Both the position numbers and the translations under genes were made by a program. Positions 19,621-32,279 of a stretch of 64,000 nucleotides of DNA are shown in pieces. The notes under the pieces are model-generated. The model was not told where the DNA came from, ran no database searches, and was given only the letters and a program-made list of their open reading frames with translations. Positions within the stretch are counted from its first letter, which is position 1. Every line of letters starts with the position of its first letter. Source of the DNA: Embiotoca jacksoni (taxonomy: Eukaryota > Chordata > Actinopteri > Embiotocidae); assembly GCA_022577435.1 (NCBI GenBank), contig JAKOON010000005.1, forward strand, positions 10,071,724 to 10,135,723, given 5' to 3'.

Positions 19621-21960
19621 AACGTTGCTATGATGACAAGGAAGAGATGTCGCAAGAGGACAAGCAGTTTATGCTGTCAGTGCAAAAGACAACAAAGTTT
19701 GTGGATGGACATCACTGCATCGGACTTCCGTTTAAACATAAAGCATCTAAGTTGCCGAATAACCGCTGTATGGCAGAACAGCGAGCTGCTAGCCTGAAGA
19801 GAAAACTGAAAAACAATTATGTCTTTCTTGAAGATTACAAAGACTTCATGAAAAGCATACTGGATAAAGGCTATGCTGTTGAAGTTCCTGAAGAACAGCT
19901 TGACCATGATGACTACAGGGTCTGGTACCTCCCACACCATGGGGTGTACCACCCAAAGAAAAAGAAAAATTTGCGTGGTCTTTGACTGCACTGCTTCTTT
20001 TCAGGATATGTCGTTGAATGGACGAGCAGTAGTTATCCATTTTCTGGACTGACAGTACGACAATTCTGAGATACATTGACGGTCAGACGGCTCGCTTCAA
20101 AACCTCTGTGGCAAACAGGATTGCTCTCATCCAAGAGGTTACCAAACCGTCACACTGGAGGTACGTCAGAACATCACAGAATCCCACCAGAGGCATGAAA
20201 GTTAGGAGCTTTATAGAAGATGATATGTGGATAAAAGGACCACAGTTTCTGTTGTGGCCAGAAAGTGAATGGCCAGAGACCAGATAATGAGACGCAAGAC
20301 CTGCAAGAAGATCCAGAGGTCAGCAACATCACAGGGAATACGATCATAGTTGAGGAGAATGCTGATCCTGTGAACAAACTGCTTCAGTATTACTCAAGTT
20401 GGGACAGACTGAAGACAGCAGTTGCATGGATTTTGAGAGCCAAGGAAACTTTGATCCACCTGAAAGACAAAAGAAAAGAGGTACAACACTCCATCAGTCA
20501 GGTCGAAAAGGATCCAGAAAGACAGAAATTACTTATGCAGCAACAAATGAAAAAGGCCAAATCTGTCAGCAAAGAAAACACTGAGCCTGGAACAGTTGTT
20601 GGCTGCAGAAACGGAAATCATTTGACACAGTCAAAAACAATGGTTTCCGGAAGAAGAGAAGGCCCTCCACGGCAGTCGGTCTGTCAATTGAAACAGTCAG
20701 CTACACAAGCTTGACCCCACTTTGCAAGATGGCATCTTAAGAGTTGGAGGACGGCTGGACAAATCCACCATGAAAGACTGTGCCAAACACCCAGCAATTC
20801 TGTCAAAAGACTCCAGAGTCGCCACCCTCATCTCGCTTTATTTTCGTTGAAAGACTGGACATTGTGGGCGCAACTATATGTTGTCGCAGTTAAGACAAAG
20901 GTTTTGGATTCCGCAAGCAATCTCAGCCATCAGGAAGCTTATCTCAAAATGCACAGTCTGCAGGAAACTCCAAGGCAGAGTGGGAGAGCAAAAAATGCCC
21001 AATCTGCCAGAAGATCACCTCATACCAGATCAGACACCTTTTACCAATGTAGGTGTGGATTATTTTGGTCCCTTTGATGTAAAACATATTGCCAAAAGGA
21101 ATGGTGTAATGTTTACCTTCCTCACCGTTAGCGCAGTGCATACCGAGATAGAAGACAGTCTCGACACCAGCTCTTGCATCAACGCCTTACACCATGTCAT
21201 AAGCAGAAGAGATCAAGGTTTCCATTATGCACTCTGACAACGGCACAAATTTTGTTGGCACAGAAAAAGAGTTGCGAGACGCCATTGAGAACCTGAACCA
21301 GTTACAGATTGAAAAACCTATGCAGAAGAAGGGCATAAAATGGATTCTCAACAGCCCAGCTGCTTCCCACCAAGGAGGGGTTTTGGAGCGCCAAAGCCGT
21401 ACCGCACGGAGGATCCTTAACGCCCTCATGAGAGAACAGACCCTCACTGACGACAATCTCCAAACGCTAATGTGTGAGGTTGAAAGTATCATCAGTGGAC
21501 GGCCACTCACTAGCCCATCAGATGATCCATGTGACATCCAATCATCTGCTGATGATGAAAGTGCAGCCCAACAAGCCACCGGGAACATTCAACAAACATG
21601 ATCAATATGCAAGGAGACGCTGGAGGGAAGTACAGTACCTCGCAGATCTATTTTGGACCAGATGGACTCAGGAATACTTACCTCTCCTCCAGGAGGTCAA
21701 GGATGATAAGAAACTTCAGGCATGGAGATGTGGTGCTCGTAGTTAACAGCAGCAGTTGTCTGTCAGCACGAAACACATGGATAATGAGAAAGATAATCCA
21801 AACCATACCTGACTCCAGTGGAACTGTACGCAGACTGAAGCTGCAGACCAAAACCAGCACCCTGGAGAGACCTGTAAATCAACTGTGTTTGCTGCAAGAA
21901 GCAATGTGAACATAATAGGATCAGATGATAAAACTATTTGAAGAAAAAGACTGATAAACA
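19621..21960 (+). mobile_element. decayed, internally deleted BEL/Pao LTR retrotransposon pol
   Basis: Three pol regions remain. 19621-20080 carries the Pao-type segment before the reverse transcriptase core (YLPHHGVYHPKKKK). About 20080-20340 has the post-RT region (ANRIALIQEV, HWRYVRTSQNP). 20720-21910 has the integrase zinc-binding region (GHCGRNYMLSQLRQRFW, SKCTVCRKLQ), the catalytic core (HSDNGTNFVG, SPAASHQGGVLER) and the C-terminal DUF5641 domain (WREVQYLADLFWTRW, RPVNQLCLLQEA). Frame changes occur at several points, for example near 20715-20880, 21210-21235 and 21560-21740. The catalytic reverse transcriptase and most of RNase H are absent, so it cannot be autonomous. Confidence 0.9.
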
Positions 21961-21969
21961 AGACTTAAA

Positions 21970-22460
21970 GGGGTTATGTGCAGTGTTTTTTTTTTTTGTT
22001 TGTTTTTTTTTTAATATTTATTTAGTTTGATATTTGGTTCAGTTGATGGCTCTGAGAATGTAAATTGTTTGGTAATGGTTTAATCTTCCTGCTTAACCAT
22101 AGTTGGTTAAGATACGTAAGAGCCACGATTGTTTAATATGACTTAATTAGAATTTGTCAGGAATATTCCTAATTTAATTTCTGATTCATGCTCATTGTGC
22201 AGGGACTAGCTATGGAAAATATTTTGAAAAGAAAGTTCACTGACGCTCCTTTTTGTACTTTGAATTGCCTTGTTGTTAAAATGTTGCTCCACAAATAAAT
22301 TTGCCTGGCCTCGCCTTGTGATTTAATGACGTCATGACGGCAGCAGGTTCCAAACGGAGAGCTGCATTGGACACGGGAGCACAGTTGTTCTACCGCGTGA
22401 CAGTGTAAATATTTGTGTCTAATTTTTGGATAAATCAGACGGAACGCCGCTACAGGGTGT
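21970..22460 (+). repeat. possible 3' LTR of the BEL/Pao element
   Basis: The sequence starts just after the pol remnant. It contains an AATAAA at about 22294-22299 and a candidate end near GCCGCTACA (22447-22455). No matching 5' LTR was found left of 19621, so the call rests on position only. Confidence 0.3.
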
Positions 22461-22614
22461 ATTTTAATGATCACATCGCATTAGTCACAGTCAATGAGAT
22501 CTTGCATGTACCAAGTATCTGGATGTGGCTACTGATTACAACACAATTATACCGGCCTCATTCCCTCCTTAGTTCCCTTGAATGTGGATTAGAAAGAACT
22601 AAGGATGATTTTGT

Positions 22615-22637
22615 GTGTGTGTGTGTGTGTGTGTGTG
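22615..22637 (+). repeat. (GT)n microsatellite
   Basis: About 11 GT units between the BEL/Pao remnant and gxylt1. Confidence 0.9.
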
Positions 22638-22739
22638 ATGTTTTGCTGAGCGTTTCCACCATAATGGTCCCCATGCTGTGTGCCACACTAGTGAAACATA
22701 TATTTACTTAGGCACAGTGCACGTAGCTTACAAGTCAAA

Positions 22740-22955
22740 AATTAAGCTGCTTTACTGTTCACTGTTGACAGACGGCTGATCAGACGGCACACGTGCAACA
22801 GGGGGGGCGGGTGGGGCGGACAGCTGTCAACACCGTGCTCTTCAACTCACCCCGACTCGATTTATGATGGATCAGCTGTCTGGCAGCGCAACAGGCGGTG
22901 ACCTGCTCAAATAAACCAAACATGGTTCCTTAGCGCGTAAAACCCGGAGCGCAAA
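22740..22955 (+). promoter_or_regulatory. gxylt1: gxylt1 promoter / 5'UTR region
   Basis: GC-box-like GGGGCGGGTGGGGCGG sequence at about 22803-22819, adjacent to a CAGCTG E-box, and CpG enrichment running into exon 1. No TATA box is apparent. Confidence 0.5.
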
Positions 22956-23173
22956 ATGCGATGCTATGTTCGGGCCTTTCTCCTGTGCATGGTCTTCACC
23001 CTCTGTTCACTGCTGTACGTGTTCAGTCAGCTCGCCTCCAGCTTGGAGGACGGAGACGAGTGGACCGTGAAGGAACACGGGACACCCGACAGGCGCGGCC
23101 GTGTCACCGTGCGCCTTCTCAGGAAAGCGCCGGGACTGGCGGGCCTTCGAGACCGCGCAGGAGGGCTCGACAG
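22956..23173 (+). CDS. gxylt1: gxylt1 exon 1 (signal anchor)
   Basis: Encodes the start MRCYVRAFLLCMVFTLCSLL, the membrane anchor and a diverged stem region. The start aligns with MRRYLRVVVLC of human GXYLT1. The donor GTAGCT departs from consensus at +3 to +5 but keeps the frame (Ser split across the junction). Confidence 0.9.
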
Positions 23174-26100
23174 GTAGCTTAGCTCTCTTTGTCACCTGGT
23201 TTTATGTCACAACCGAGTCTACTAGGAGTAGTTCTCTTTATGCTGTTGTTAAAGTAGCGTGCCTTTGTAATTTAAACGTTTACGTTAGTTTGACTTGTTG
23301 CAGCTGATGTTTACTAACGTTAATAACACATTAGTTTTACAGCCAGGTTTATGTGCGCTACCCGGCTGGTAAGTCCTGTAACCACAGCTGGATAAACCGG
23401 ACACGTATAACGTTGTAATTGCGCTGTTATAAATTGTTATATGCTATTTTAAATCTGTTTTAAAGCCACCACCTGGAAGCTTTCGAGATCATTTGATCAG
23501 CTTAACGTTACTTCTAGCAAATTGAGTGCTTCTTTGACGTTGTCTTTAGGCTGGATTAGGACCACAACAAACAACTCCAGGAGGAAAGAGCGCATCACAA
23601 AACATATGGCTCTGCTGTCGTCGAGTTTAATGTAACTTTGAGGATCCAAAAGATCATGTTTTTATTCTGTCAGGTGTAAATCACTATCAGTTTCTTACTG
23701 GAATCCATATTGGAGACTGCCTGCTGATGTTTGTGGAGTGAACTGCTTATTGGAATCATCTCCTAGGTATGGCTGATTTTATGAACCCTCTATTAATGAT
23801 ACCAGTGATTAATATCGGTAATAAACAGACTGTAACGTCCAACTCTCACCCACTTCCACAGGTCAGATTATCTGTATGCTGCTTCCGGTGTTCCTTGTGA
23901 CTAATCTGCAGTTTCTGAAGTCATAACTAGTACAATAAATTCTCAGTAATTAAACATAATCTAATCGAGCTAATCACACAGTATTGAAGTTACTGACAGA
24001 TTTGTGGCATTAGTTTCTGTTCTTAGTTCGGGCATTTTTTGAGACTTTCTCGTTGCCATTGAATATATGCTGATATCATCATCAAAATTGAAGGGTGAAT
24101 AAAATGACAGTGTAAAGTTTTTTTTTATTATCATCTATGTGTATGCCGACTTGCCATACTTGTCATGTATACACAGACAGAATTTAAATTTGGTCTGTGA
24201 GGTCTTGGAAAAGTGTAACAGCAGGTTACATTCATTAAAGCAGCAGTTCACACAGGGAGTGCTTGGAGGCAGCACAAAGTATGAGTGATAGTTCTCTTCT
24301 ACGTCCCTCCATTAACTCTAATGACACGTCCGACCCTACAGGGCTGAGTACCAGTCTGCTGATATTTTCTTTACATTGTTTTCTCCTGCAGTTTTCAGTG
24401 TATCCATCCTGCTGTAAAACAAAAACAAAAAAGCCAGGGTTAAGTACTGATTCATGTAACTCTTGTCTTGGCTCTTAGCGAGCGGTCGGGCTCTGCAGTG
24501 AAGGAACATAGTGATGAGAGGAGTCACCTGGCTGTGGTGGCCTGCGGCCCCAGGCTGGAGGAAACTCTCACCATGTTGAAATCTGCCGTTCTCTTCAGCA
24601 AAAAGCCTCTGCACTTCTACATCTTTGCAGAGGATGAACTGCATGACAGCTTCCGGAACGTTGTAAGTGTCTAACCCCCAACAACACCTGAACTTTCATG
24701 TATTTGAGTATTAGTTTGCTGTTGGGCACGGCATTCAAAGCAATTCATTTATCATTCACAACTGGCATGTACTGAATCCCAGTAAGAAGCCATTACAGCA
24801 ATTATTGCTCAAATTGAACAAGCCAACTCAAGACATATTAAAGAAAAGGTCTGTCAGTCTGCCTGATTGTAAACAACCCATTAGCTCTTCCCATGGTTTT
24901 AAAGTAAAGTATTCTTTTTACACAGTTCTTGTAACGTTTTTGGCCCAAAGGCAAAGATGCATCATTTATGAAAGAGAACAACACAAATTGAAATAGTACA
25001 TGCATTATGGATTTTGTTGAGATACGTTTTTTCTTTGTGCCTATTTTTTTCTTGAAGCTGGAATCGTGGCCTGGGACATTTCAAATGAATTTTAACTTCA
25101 CTATCTACCCCATCACTTTTCCCAAAGAGAATGCAAAAGAATGGAAAAAGCTCTTCAAACCTTGTGCTTCACAGAGACTCTTCCTGCCAGTAGGTCATCC
25201 TTCACTCATGCAACTTGTAACAATTATACTTTAACCAAAATGTCCTCATACGGTTTTTTTGTGTTTTTTTTATGCTTCTTTTCCAGCTGATCCTGAAGGA
25301 GGTGGACTCTTTGCTCTACGTAGACACAGATATAATTTTTCTGCGGCCAGTGGAGGACATCTGGTCCCTGCTTTCTCAGTTCAATTCAAGCCACTTAGCA
25401 GCCATGGCTCCAGAGCACGAGGAGCCACGTATCGGCTGGTACAACCGTTTTGCCCGTCACCCTTACTATGGCAAGACAGGCATCAACTCAGGGGTCATGC
25501 TCATGAACATGACGCGCCTCAGGGAGAAATATTTCAAGGTAAAGGCACTTTTGTTGTATGTTTACCACTATCATCTATTTCTGCTGTCTTAAGGGTTGTG
25601 CTTTAATATATCATGATTAATATAAAGTCATAACAGCCATTAAATATGGACATTAACACTAATAGAACTCCATATTATTATTCAATAGGAAGTTTCATGA
25701 TGTCGACTGATGGCGTTCAGTGCGATATGCGGCTAAGTCCTCAATTTAAAAAACGAGAAGTGCAGCACACTTGTGGAACATCTACGATTTTTTTTAATTA
25801 AATGTATTATTCCTAGGTGTTATGAATTTTTTTTTTTAACAATCCCACGTTACATTAAATGAATGACTGAAACATCAAAGATGTTGTAATATTTTGACAG
25901 ACACATTGAGAATGTTGAAGGAGCCTCAAAAGTAGCTCTACTGCACCGCCAAGATTGACCAGTAGAGGTCACTCTTGTAATTCCTTTCTAAATCCAAGCC
26001 CCAGTGAGCTCACTTGTTTGACAGACAAACCATTCCTTTTGAGTTGAATTGAAGTGTTGACCATAGGACTCATCCATCAGAATTGCGGGATTATGGTTTC

Positions 26101-29100
26101 TCGATGCAAAATAACACAAATGCTCTGTGATTGCTGTGTTTTGTTCCGCCAGAATGACATGACAACAGTTTCACTGCAGTGGGAAGAAATCCTGATGCCC
26201 CTTCTCCAGAAGTATAAACTCAATATCACCTGGGGTGATCAGGACCTTCTTAATATCATATTTTACCACAACCCAGGTTTGTCAAATCACATACACCGCA
26301 TTGTTTTGAGTCTTGAATGTTACGTTAGTTTAGGACACAAACACAGCTTCCTTAAAAATGTTTGTTGTTTTGGACATGTTACTTGTTTTTTATTGAAGAA
26401 ACCCCAGTTATCTATAATCCTTACCAACCCAATCTTGTCTCTTGCTGTGTTACAGAAAGCTTGTATGTGTTCCCCTGCCAGTGGAACTACCGTCCAGACC
26501 ACTGTATCTATGGCAGCAACTGTCAACCGGCTGAACAAGAAGGTGTCTTCATTCTCCATGGTAACCGGGGAGTTTATCACGACGACAAGCAGCCAGCGTT
26601 TCGAGCAGTCTATGAGGCCATCCTTAAGGTAGAGACAGCACCACAGAAATCAGTGGAGACCCTGCAGTCAAATAAAAAGACAAACAAATTGTTAGCTACA
26701 TCTTGCTAAATGTATCTGAAAAGAACTGAATATATTTATTCTTCCAAAACTTATTGTTGCGAACCAGACACAGCCGACTGGACAACTTAATGCAAGAGGA
26801 TGTCATTTTTTAAATGGCTTTGTTTACTCTAGTGAGGAGTGATCATTTTACAGGCTGTCTTTCTGGTGCCTCTCTGTCTTTAGAGGGCAGTTGTGTAGGA
26901 AGACCGAACTATTTGGAGAAACATTCCCTAGTCATTAGATTATCAATAGGCACTCCAGTCCTTATGGATGCTCTCCTCCTCCAGTGCTTAATCAATAGCC
27001 TGTTAAACATTTCCGTCATCCTGTCTTAGGTTTTCCAAACCAGGAAAATCAGCCCCACCCGGCCTCAGCCAGTGGAACTGTAGCTTGAAACTGTAAGGCT
27101 GAAATACATGATGCTTCCTGCAGAGTTGCTGCATCTCATAAAGAGAGGTCTGGTCCTTCTCTATCATTATCATTATTCAAACATCTTATGATGGTGAATA
27201 CTGCTATGCTTTTCAATGTAAACAAACTATTCAAACACACATGCTTATTTCAAGGATAAGTATATTTTCGTTATTGTCCCATGAAAAGACCAAAACCATG
27301 AATGCGTTTGTCCATCTCTCAGTACTTCCCAACTTCTCCAGCCTTTCTCTGTGGCACTCAACCCCAAAGCCCACTCATTCCTACTCAAGATGTGGTTCTT
27401 TAAAAAACAGGTCATGAATACATACTTTGAATTTTTAACTGATGTAATTCCCGAATAGACCTGTACAGTGCTGTGTGTATTTACAGCCGCAGGGTGGTTT
27501 GGGGGGGTTGAATCGAAATATACTGCAGTCCCCATGTTTATAAGCAATGAATACGTGTCACCTAGTGCTACATCATATCAGGTTTTGGTCACAGTAAGAG
27601 TTCATAGGCTCAGTTCATTGTTGGATTTGGTGTTTTAATGAAATTTGTGACTTTAATGTTCTCTGAGAAGGCCTGCTCTCACCTGTTCAGAACACTATTG
27701 TCTTGTGTCTTTACACCTTCTGTATAATGATCGAGACATTTTCAGATTTAAAGCATCCTTAAGTTTGTGTGACGCCTCACAGAGCACTTCCCGGGCAATG
27801 CTGGCACCTGAAAATGAAGACAGAACTTGGAATAGAAACATAAAAGCAGTATGGCATCTTTCAAATTAACTTCTAAAGCATTACAGCTTTCAGAGTTTAA
27901 AAGTCCACTACACTTCTGTCATCAGTGAGAAAGCAAATCAGCCTGAGAGCTCTCCCGCTGTTTCGCTGGCGGCTTCGCCTTCGATCTGCTCTTGTTGATT
28001 TCAGCACTCCGGTCAACATGCAGGCAGCAATCGGGGGAGCAAGGGAAGCTTCATTAGCTGGTCTCCATCCATTACCGCCACAGGGCCTAGCCTGGCCACT
28101 ATCAGTGCGGGCAATGTTCTCAGCCATTAAGTAAACGAGCAGGCTTCATTATGGGGCACTCGGCCCTCGCACTTCCATCAGTCTCTCCGACAGCACAAAC
28201 ACACATACAGCCCATACCACACCCGCCGGATTTTAGGAGGAAGAGGAGTGCTGTGGTTTGAAGATGAACGTAAGATTGATACACAATTATTATAAATAGA
28301 GAACTGAAGAGCGTTTCATCCTTTGTTTTTATGTATTTTGTTGAAATTGTATTATCATCTCCTCCTGTTGCTTCTGCTCCCCGGGTACCCTCCCACTTTG
28401 TTTCCACTTAGTCCTTTGAGGACAGCATCCTAAAGCCTGGAGTGGGCCATTCTAGAAGAAACTCTCATTTCCATCCAACCAAGAGCTCCTAAGTCAGCCC
28501 AGCTCCCAAGGCACGCGCTCTCAGGCAGCAGAGGAGCTTGCAATAAAGGGCACTACCATTATCCAGCCAAGCCCACAGAAGAGTAGTAAAATGTTTAGTG
28601 CTGATGCTAGTTTGAGACATCATGATGGCTGTGTGGACAACGCACCAGCCACATCCACATAAAAATCGATAGGAGGCTGTTAATGGTGCTTTATTGCCTG
28701 CTGCAGTATATGAAAGATAATAAAGAAAGCGTGCTTTGAGTAACGTAATGCTTTGCCAAACTGGAGTCAAATATGATGCTGTAAAATAGGGATTTCTTTT
28801 ATTTACTAGAGCAGTAAAAGATTGGGGCCCCTCAATATAAAAATGAAAGGCCCACATCTTTATTTGCATACTGTACGTAACAAAAGGCTCAGCTGCTGAT
28901 ATCAACTGGTTGAAGAGCTGGACGTGTTGTCTTTTTTCCTTTAATGTTTACTTGGTGAAACAAAAGCATCCAATAACGAAGCATATCTGGAGAGCTGAAG
29001 CTGTGGCTTTCACCACTGCTGTCACGCCTTGCTAAGCCCATTCGCGGGTAGTTGTGGTGATAGATATTCGTCATCCGAAGACGCTTTCGTAATTGACAGA

Positions 29101-29603
29101 TATGAATCAAATGCAGAATGTTATTGTCTTGAAGTGACAGTGACAAATGTGGCACTTAATTCATGAGATTTAAATGCAGTTCTCATTGTCCAGGCAGGCA
29201 ACAGGTGTTAAAACACACACCTATGCTTTTTTTTAATTTCTTTTATATTTTCAAAAACATGTTTTCATTTTATTGTTTTATAAGTATTGTGAGGGAAAGA
29301 AAGGGGCTGGAATTAAAGAAGGCGCCCCAGAGACACAACCGTGTGGATGTACATCAGTTCAGTTAATAAAACCTGATCTTTATTATCTTTAATCATGAAT
29401 CTAATACCTGCTCATGTTTGTCTTCATCCCAGCACCCGTTTGGTGAGAACATGGAGGCTTCACTGCTGCAGCCGCTGGAAGCTTCGCTGCAGACGACCAC
29501 ACACACCTACTGTGGCAGAGCCAGCCACCTGTTTACCAAGAGGCTAAAACAGAGCATCATGTCTGTTCAACAGGACGTCAACAAGGAGAAGATGGTGGGG
29601 TAA
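22956..29603 (+). CDS. gxylt1: glucoside xylosyltransferase 1, complete in seven exons
   Basis: Exons are 22956-23173, 24479-24662, 25058-25189, 25287-25538, 26153-26276, 26456-26628 and 29433-29603, giving 417 aa (human about 440). The enzyme transfers xylose from UDP-xylose onto O-linked glucose of Notch EGF repeats in the secretory pathway and modulates Notch signalling. It is a type II membrane protein: a short cytosolic tail, then a hydrophobic anchor at about residues 5-27. The glycosyltransferase family 8 domain begins near HLAVVACG. It has a DxD metal and nucleotide-sugar motif at 191-193 (SLLYVDTDIIFLRP) and HGNRG at 338-342. N-glycosylation sequons are seen at N147 and N211. Match to the human protein is strong from exon 2 onward. 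Paralogue a or b cannot be decided. Confidence 0.96.
23174..24478 (+). other. gxylt1: gxylt1 intron 1
   Basis: Ordinary intron with no repeat family or RNA gene recognised. Short open frames near the left edge only extend exon 1 into the intron. Confidence 0.6.
24479..24662 (+). CDS. gxylt1: gxylt1 exon 2
   Basis: Acceptor GCTCTTAG, donor GTAAGT. It encodes HLAVVACGPRLEETLTMLKS and LHFYIFAEDELHDSFR, the start of the GT8 domain. Confidence 0.95.
25058..25189 (+). CDS. gxylt1: gxylt1 exon 3
   Basis: Acceptor CTTGAAG, donor GTAGGT. It encodes LESWPGTF.. and KEWKKLFKPCASQRLFLP, nearly identical to the human segment. Confidence 0.96.
25287..25538 (+). CDS. gxylt1: gxylt1 exon 4 (DxD motif)
   Basis: Acceptor TTCCAG, donor GTAAAG. 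It encodes LILKEVDSLLYVDTDIIFLR, including the catalytic DxD, and EPRIGWYNRFARHPYYGKTG. Confidence 0.97.
26153..26276 (+). CDS. gxylt1: gxylt1 exon 5
   Basis: Acceptor CCGCCAG, donor GTTTGT. It encodes NDMTTVSLQWEEILMPLLQK and NITWGDQDLLNIIFYHNP. Confidence 0.96.
26456..26628 (+). CDS. gxylt1: gxylt1 exon 6
   Basis: Acceptor GTTACAG, donor GTAGAG. It encodes FPCQWNYRPDHCIYGSNCQ and FILHGNRGVYHDDKQPAFRA. Confidence 0.96.
26629..29432 (+). other. gxylt1: gxylt1 intron 6
   Basis: A 2.8-kb intron. The 138-codon minus-strand frame at 28489-28905 has no splice or family support. No repeat is confidently recognised. Confidence 0.55.
29433..29603 (+). CDS. gxylt1: gxylt1 exon 7 (C-terminus and stop)
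   Basis: Acceptor CATCCCAG; TAA at 29601-29603. It encodes HPFGENMEASLLQPLEASLQ followed by THTYCGRA, matching LKPLELELQKTVHTYCGK in human. It is preceded by a 2.8-kb intron. Confidence 0.92.
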   Translation, partial: HPFGENMEASLLQPLEASLQTTTHTYCGRASHLFTKRLKQSIMSVQQDVNKEKMVG

Positions 29604-30575
29604 ACGTGCAAATACCGCTCCACGAATAGTGCCTGATGCCTCTCTGTTAGCAGAGACTTTCAGTTAAATCACTCCTGTGGAGACGATGAGCTGGATGACA
29701 AACAGACTCTGGTCAACACCAAACCCTCCTTTGTTTACAAACTGCATAATGGAGGAGGGTAATCTGTGTAAATGGGTTTTATTTTTAAGTGTCGGTACAT
29801 ATCTGTCCAGTGGACTCGCAATCAGTTCCCGTGTGGTTTGTCACTGTGGTGGAAAATGCACTGAATCCACTTTTGGACAAGAGGTACTTCTCCTTTATTC
29901 CAAACAATCAGGTTGTATTCTTTTTGGGGTTTTGAGACAGAACTTACAATCATTTTCTTCAAGTGTCTCAAGTTTTTGTTGAAAGAAAGACATGCAGACT
30001 TACTGTATCAATACTATTTTATTAGTTTTAATATAATTCTGCATACAGGTTGTGTATCGGTGTTTTTTTAATTGCAGTATATCACAGAAAAGGGTTGTCA
30101 TTATTTTAGGTACTTGTTAGCTACGTGAGAATGTTCTTTTTTTTATTGAACAAGAAACAAGACAGACTTATAATATCTGATCAGTATTTATTATTGTTGA
30201 ATGTCCATGACAAGAAGCACTTTTAATTTCTACCTTAAGAATTTAACACTAGGTCATCATTTCATGTTCTCTGGTACGGGAGTTTTCAATGCATTGTTTA
30301 CTGTGCATTGTCGTAGCATATCAGGCTTTTCATTTCATTGACCTATTAAAAACACATTTGTCTATAACTGGTACAATGTCATAGAGAGCAGAGAGTTTCT
30401 AATGAAGCCAGCTAGCACCGTGAAATCTGCTCTGAGGTGTATTACAACATTTGAACAGTTGATTTGTAAAATTGTATGAACACAAGATCATACCTGTAAA
30501 GTTTTACTGTAAAGGTGGGATAAACATTTAAATGTATATTAAATATATGGTAAATAAAGCAACATTTCGAATGAT
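29604..30575 (+). other. gxylt1: gxylt1 3'UTR (likely)
   Basis: The first convincing poly(A) signal downstream is AATAAA at 30553-30558. The interval is AT-rich and lacks repeats, in keeping with a 3'UTR. Confidence 0.55.
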
Positions 30576-32279
30576 TGCATTGAAGTTGAATTGGAAATTT
30601 CACAGCATTTTAGATGTGATGCTGCTCAACACTGTGATATTGTTAAGATGTTCCTGTTGTTGCTTTAAAACTAAATATACAGCATTTTGATCATAACCTT
30701 TTACTTTATTGCAGATTAATGAAGCAATTACGCCAGTTACATGTTTATAATCAGGCAAATTTATTCTGGTGTAATGAAATTATTTTCATGCCCAACTGGA
30801 ATTCCTAAAAGTTTAATTTGGAACACTTTATTCTCACTTTCTGACATTTAATTTTGTATTCTTATTAAGTCGTTTGCATCAGCCTTCATAACCACTTGGC
30901 ATACAGTGTACTTGTTGCCCACTCACTCCACACAAAGACTGAGCATGAGCCATGGCCTAGAAGGCAGCAGCAGCAGCTTGAGAATAAGAAATCAATGTGT
31001 GAATGTGGAGTCTTCACAAAGTGTTGTTAGATGGCCAAAAAGGAGCTGATGTGTCTGGGTCAGTAGCCTCTGGCTCTTCATTTCACAGGCAGATTGACAG
31101 ACGTGCCTGGAATAGGCAATAGGTCTGTGTGATGAATTGCAAATGGTGTCTATGCTAAGAAGCTGCTGGATGTGTCCATCTGCTTGTCAAGGCAGTGCTA
31201 AGTGTGCAGTGAGTGGGGAAAACGCTTTGTGTTTTAGGAAAGAATTATCTCCTCACAAGTTTTACCAGTTACTGCTAATGCTCGATATTATGATGTTGAA
31301 TCAGTAGAAATGTAGAAGTGAGTCAAAAGATAAGCATATTCAGCAGTTAATAGATGTATAGCACTGTAAACTAATGAGCAATGACAGAATGGCTTTTATT
31401 TTATGGAGAAAGTTTCAGATTGGTAAATTTCTGCAAGCCTGACAGCATGTTACTCCTACACAGGGTTGATTTGACCAAGCTGCAGGCTGTAAGCAAGGCT
31501 TGTAAATTGGCTTGGCTTCATTATCTTAATGAAGAACTTACATGATACAGTCTCAACATTACAGACTTTCACTTGTTAAAGTATCTTTAAGAGACGAAGC
31601 AAATACAAACTGTGCTTGGTCCTGCACAAAAGAGGTCACAAAAGGTCAATTTATTTCTCCCATGAAGTGATTATACATTTGCAGAGACATGTTCAGTGCT
31701 ATTGAATACGTTTGAGAGCACAATATTTATTAAGATGGATGTTTACAACTTCAAAAATGCAAAGCATATTCCGTTTTTAGAGGGAAACGTTAATGCTGCT
31801 CCAGACTTGGTTTCCCTCCCCCTGAGTATAATGGTGATTGAGATATCTTTCTCTTTCGCTCTAGCAGGAACTGCCAATGGATTATTCATGTTATTGCTTG
31901 CACCACTTGGCCTCCGTGATGTTCAATAGCGATTTAAAGCCCTGGCATAAATTGAAACAAGATCAGAGGCAAAATGGCCCAACACAGAGCAAAAAGGTTT
32001 ACAAAGTAAGGATGATGAAGTGTTAGGGAGTGCAAAGTCGTGAACATGTTGTTTTTACCTGTAGAAAGTGTGGAGCTTAGGAGATTTTGAGTTTCAATAT
32101 GACGGCATCTGTTTTGCAGAGTGCAGTCCAAATGTATGTACCATTTTCCACCCATAAACTACAGTTGAGAGGAATACCCACTAACAATGTGGACAATGCT
32201 CACACACACACTTTCCTAAAGTGTTTCACAGCGAGTGGGGAAAGCTGTTTCTGTGATTACGGATACCATAAGCTTATAC
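30576..32279. other. intergenic, nothing recognised
   Basis: AT-rich single-copy-looking DNA. No coding exon, RNA gene or mobile element can be supported. Confidence 0.5.

Noticed and set aside
19647..19985. 112-codon frame as a domesticated host gene between yaf2 and gxylt1
   Set aside because: It is the BEL/Pao pol segment, continuous in order with downstream pol remnants, and ends at a frame change within a conserved motif.
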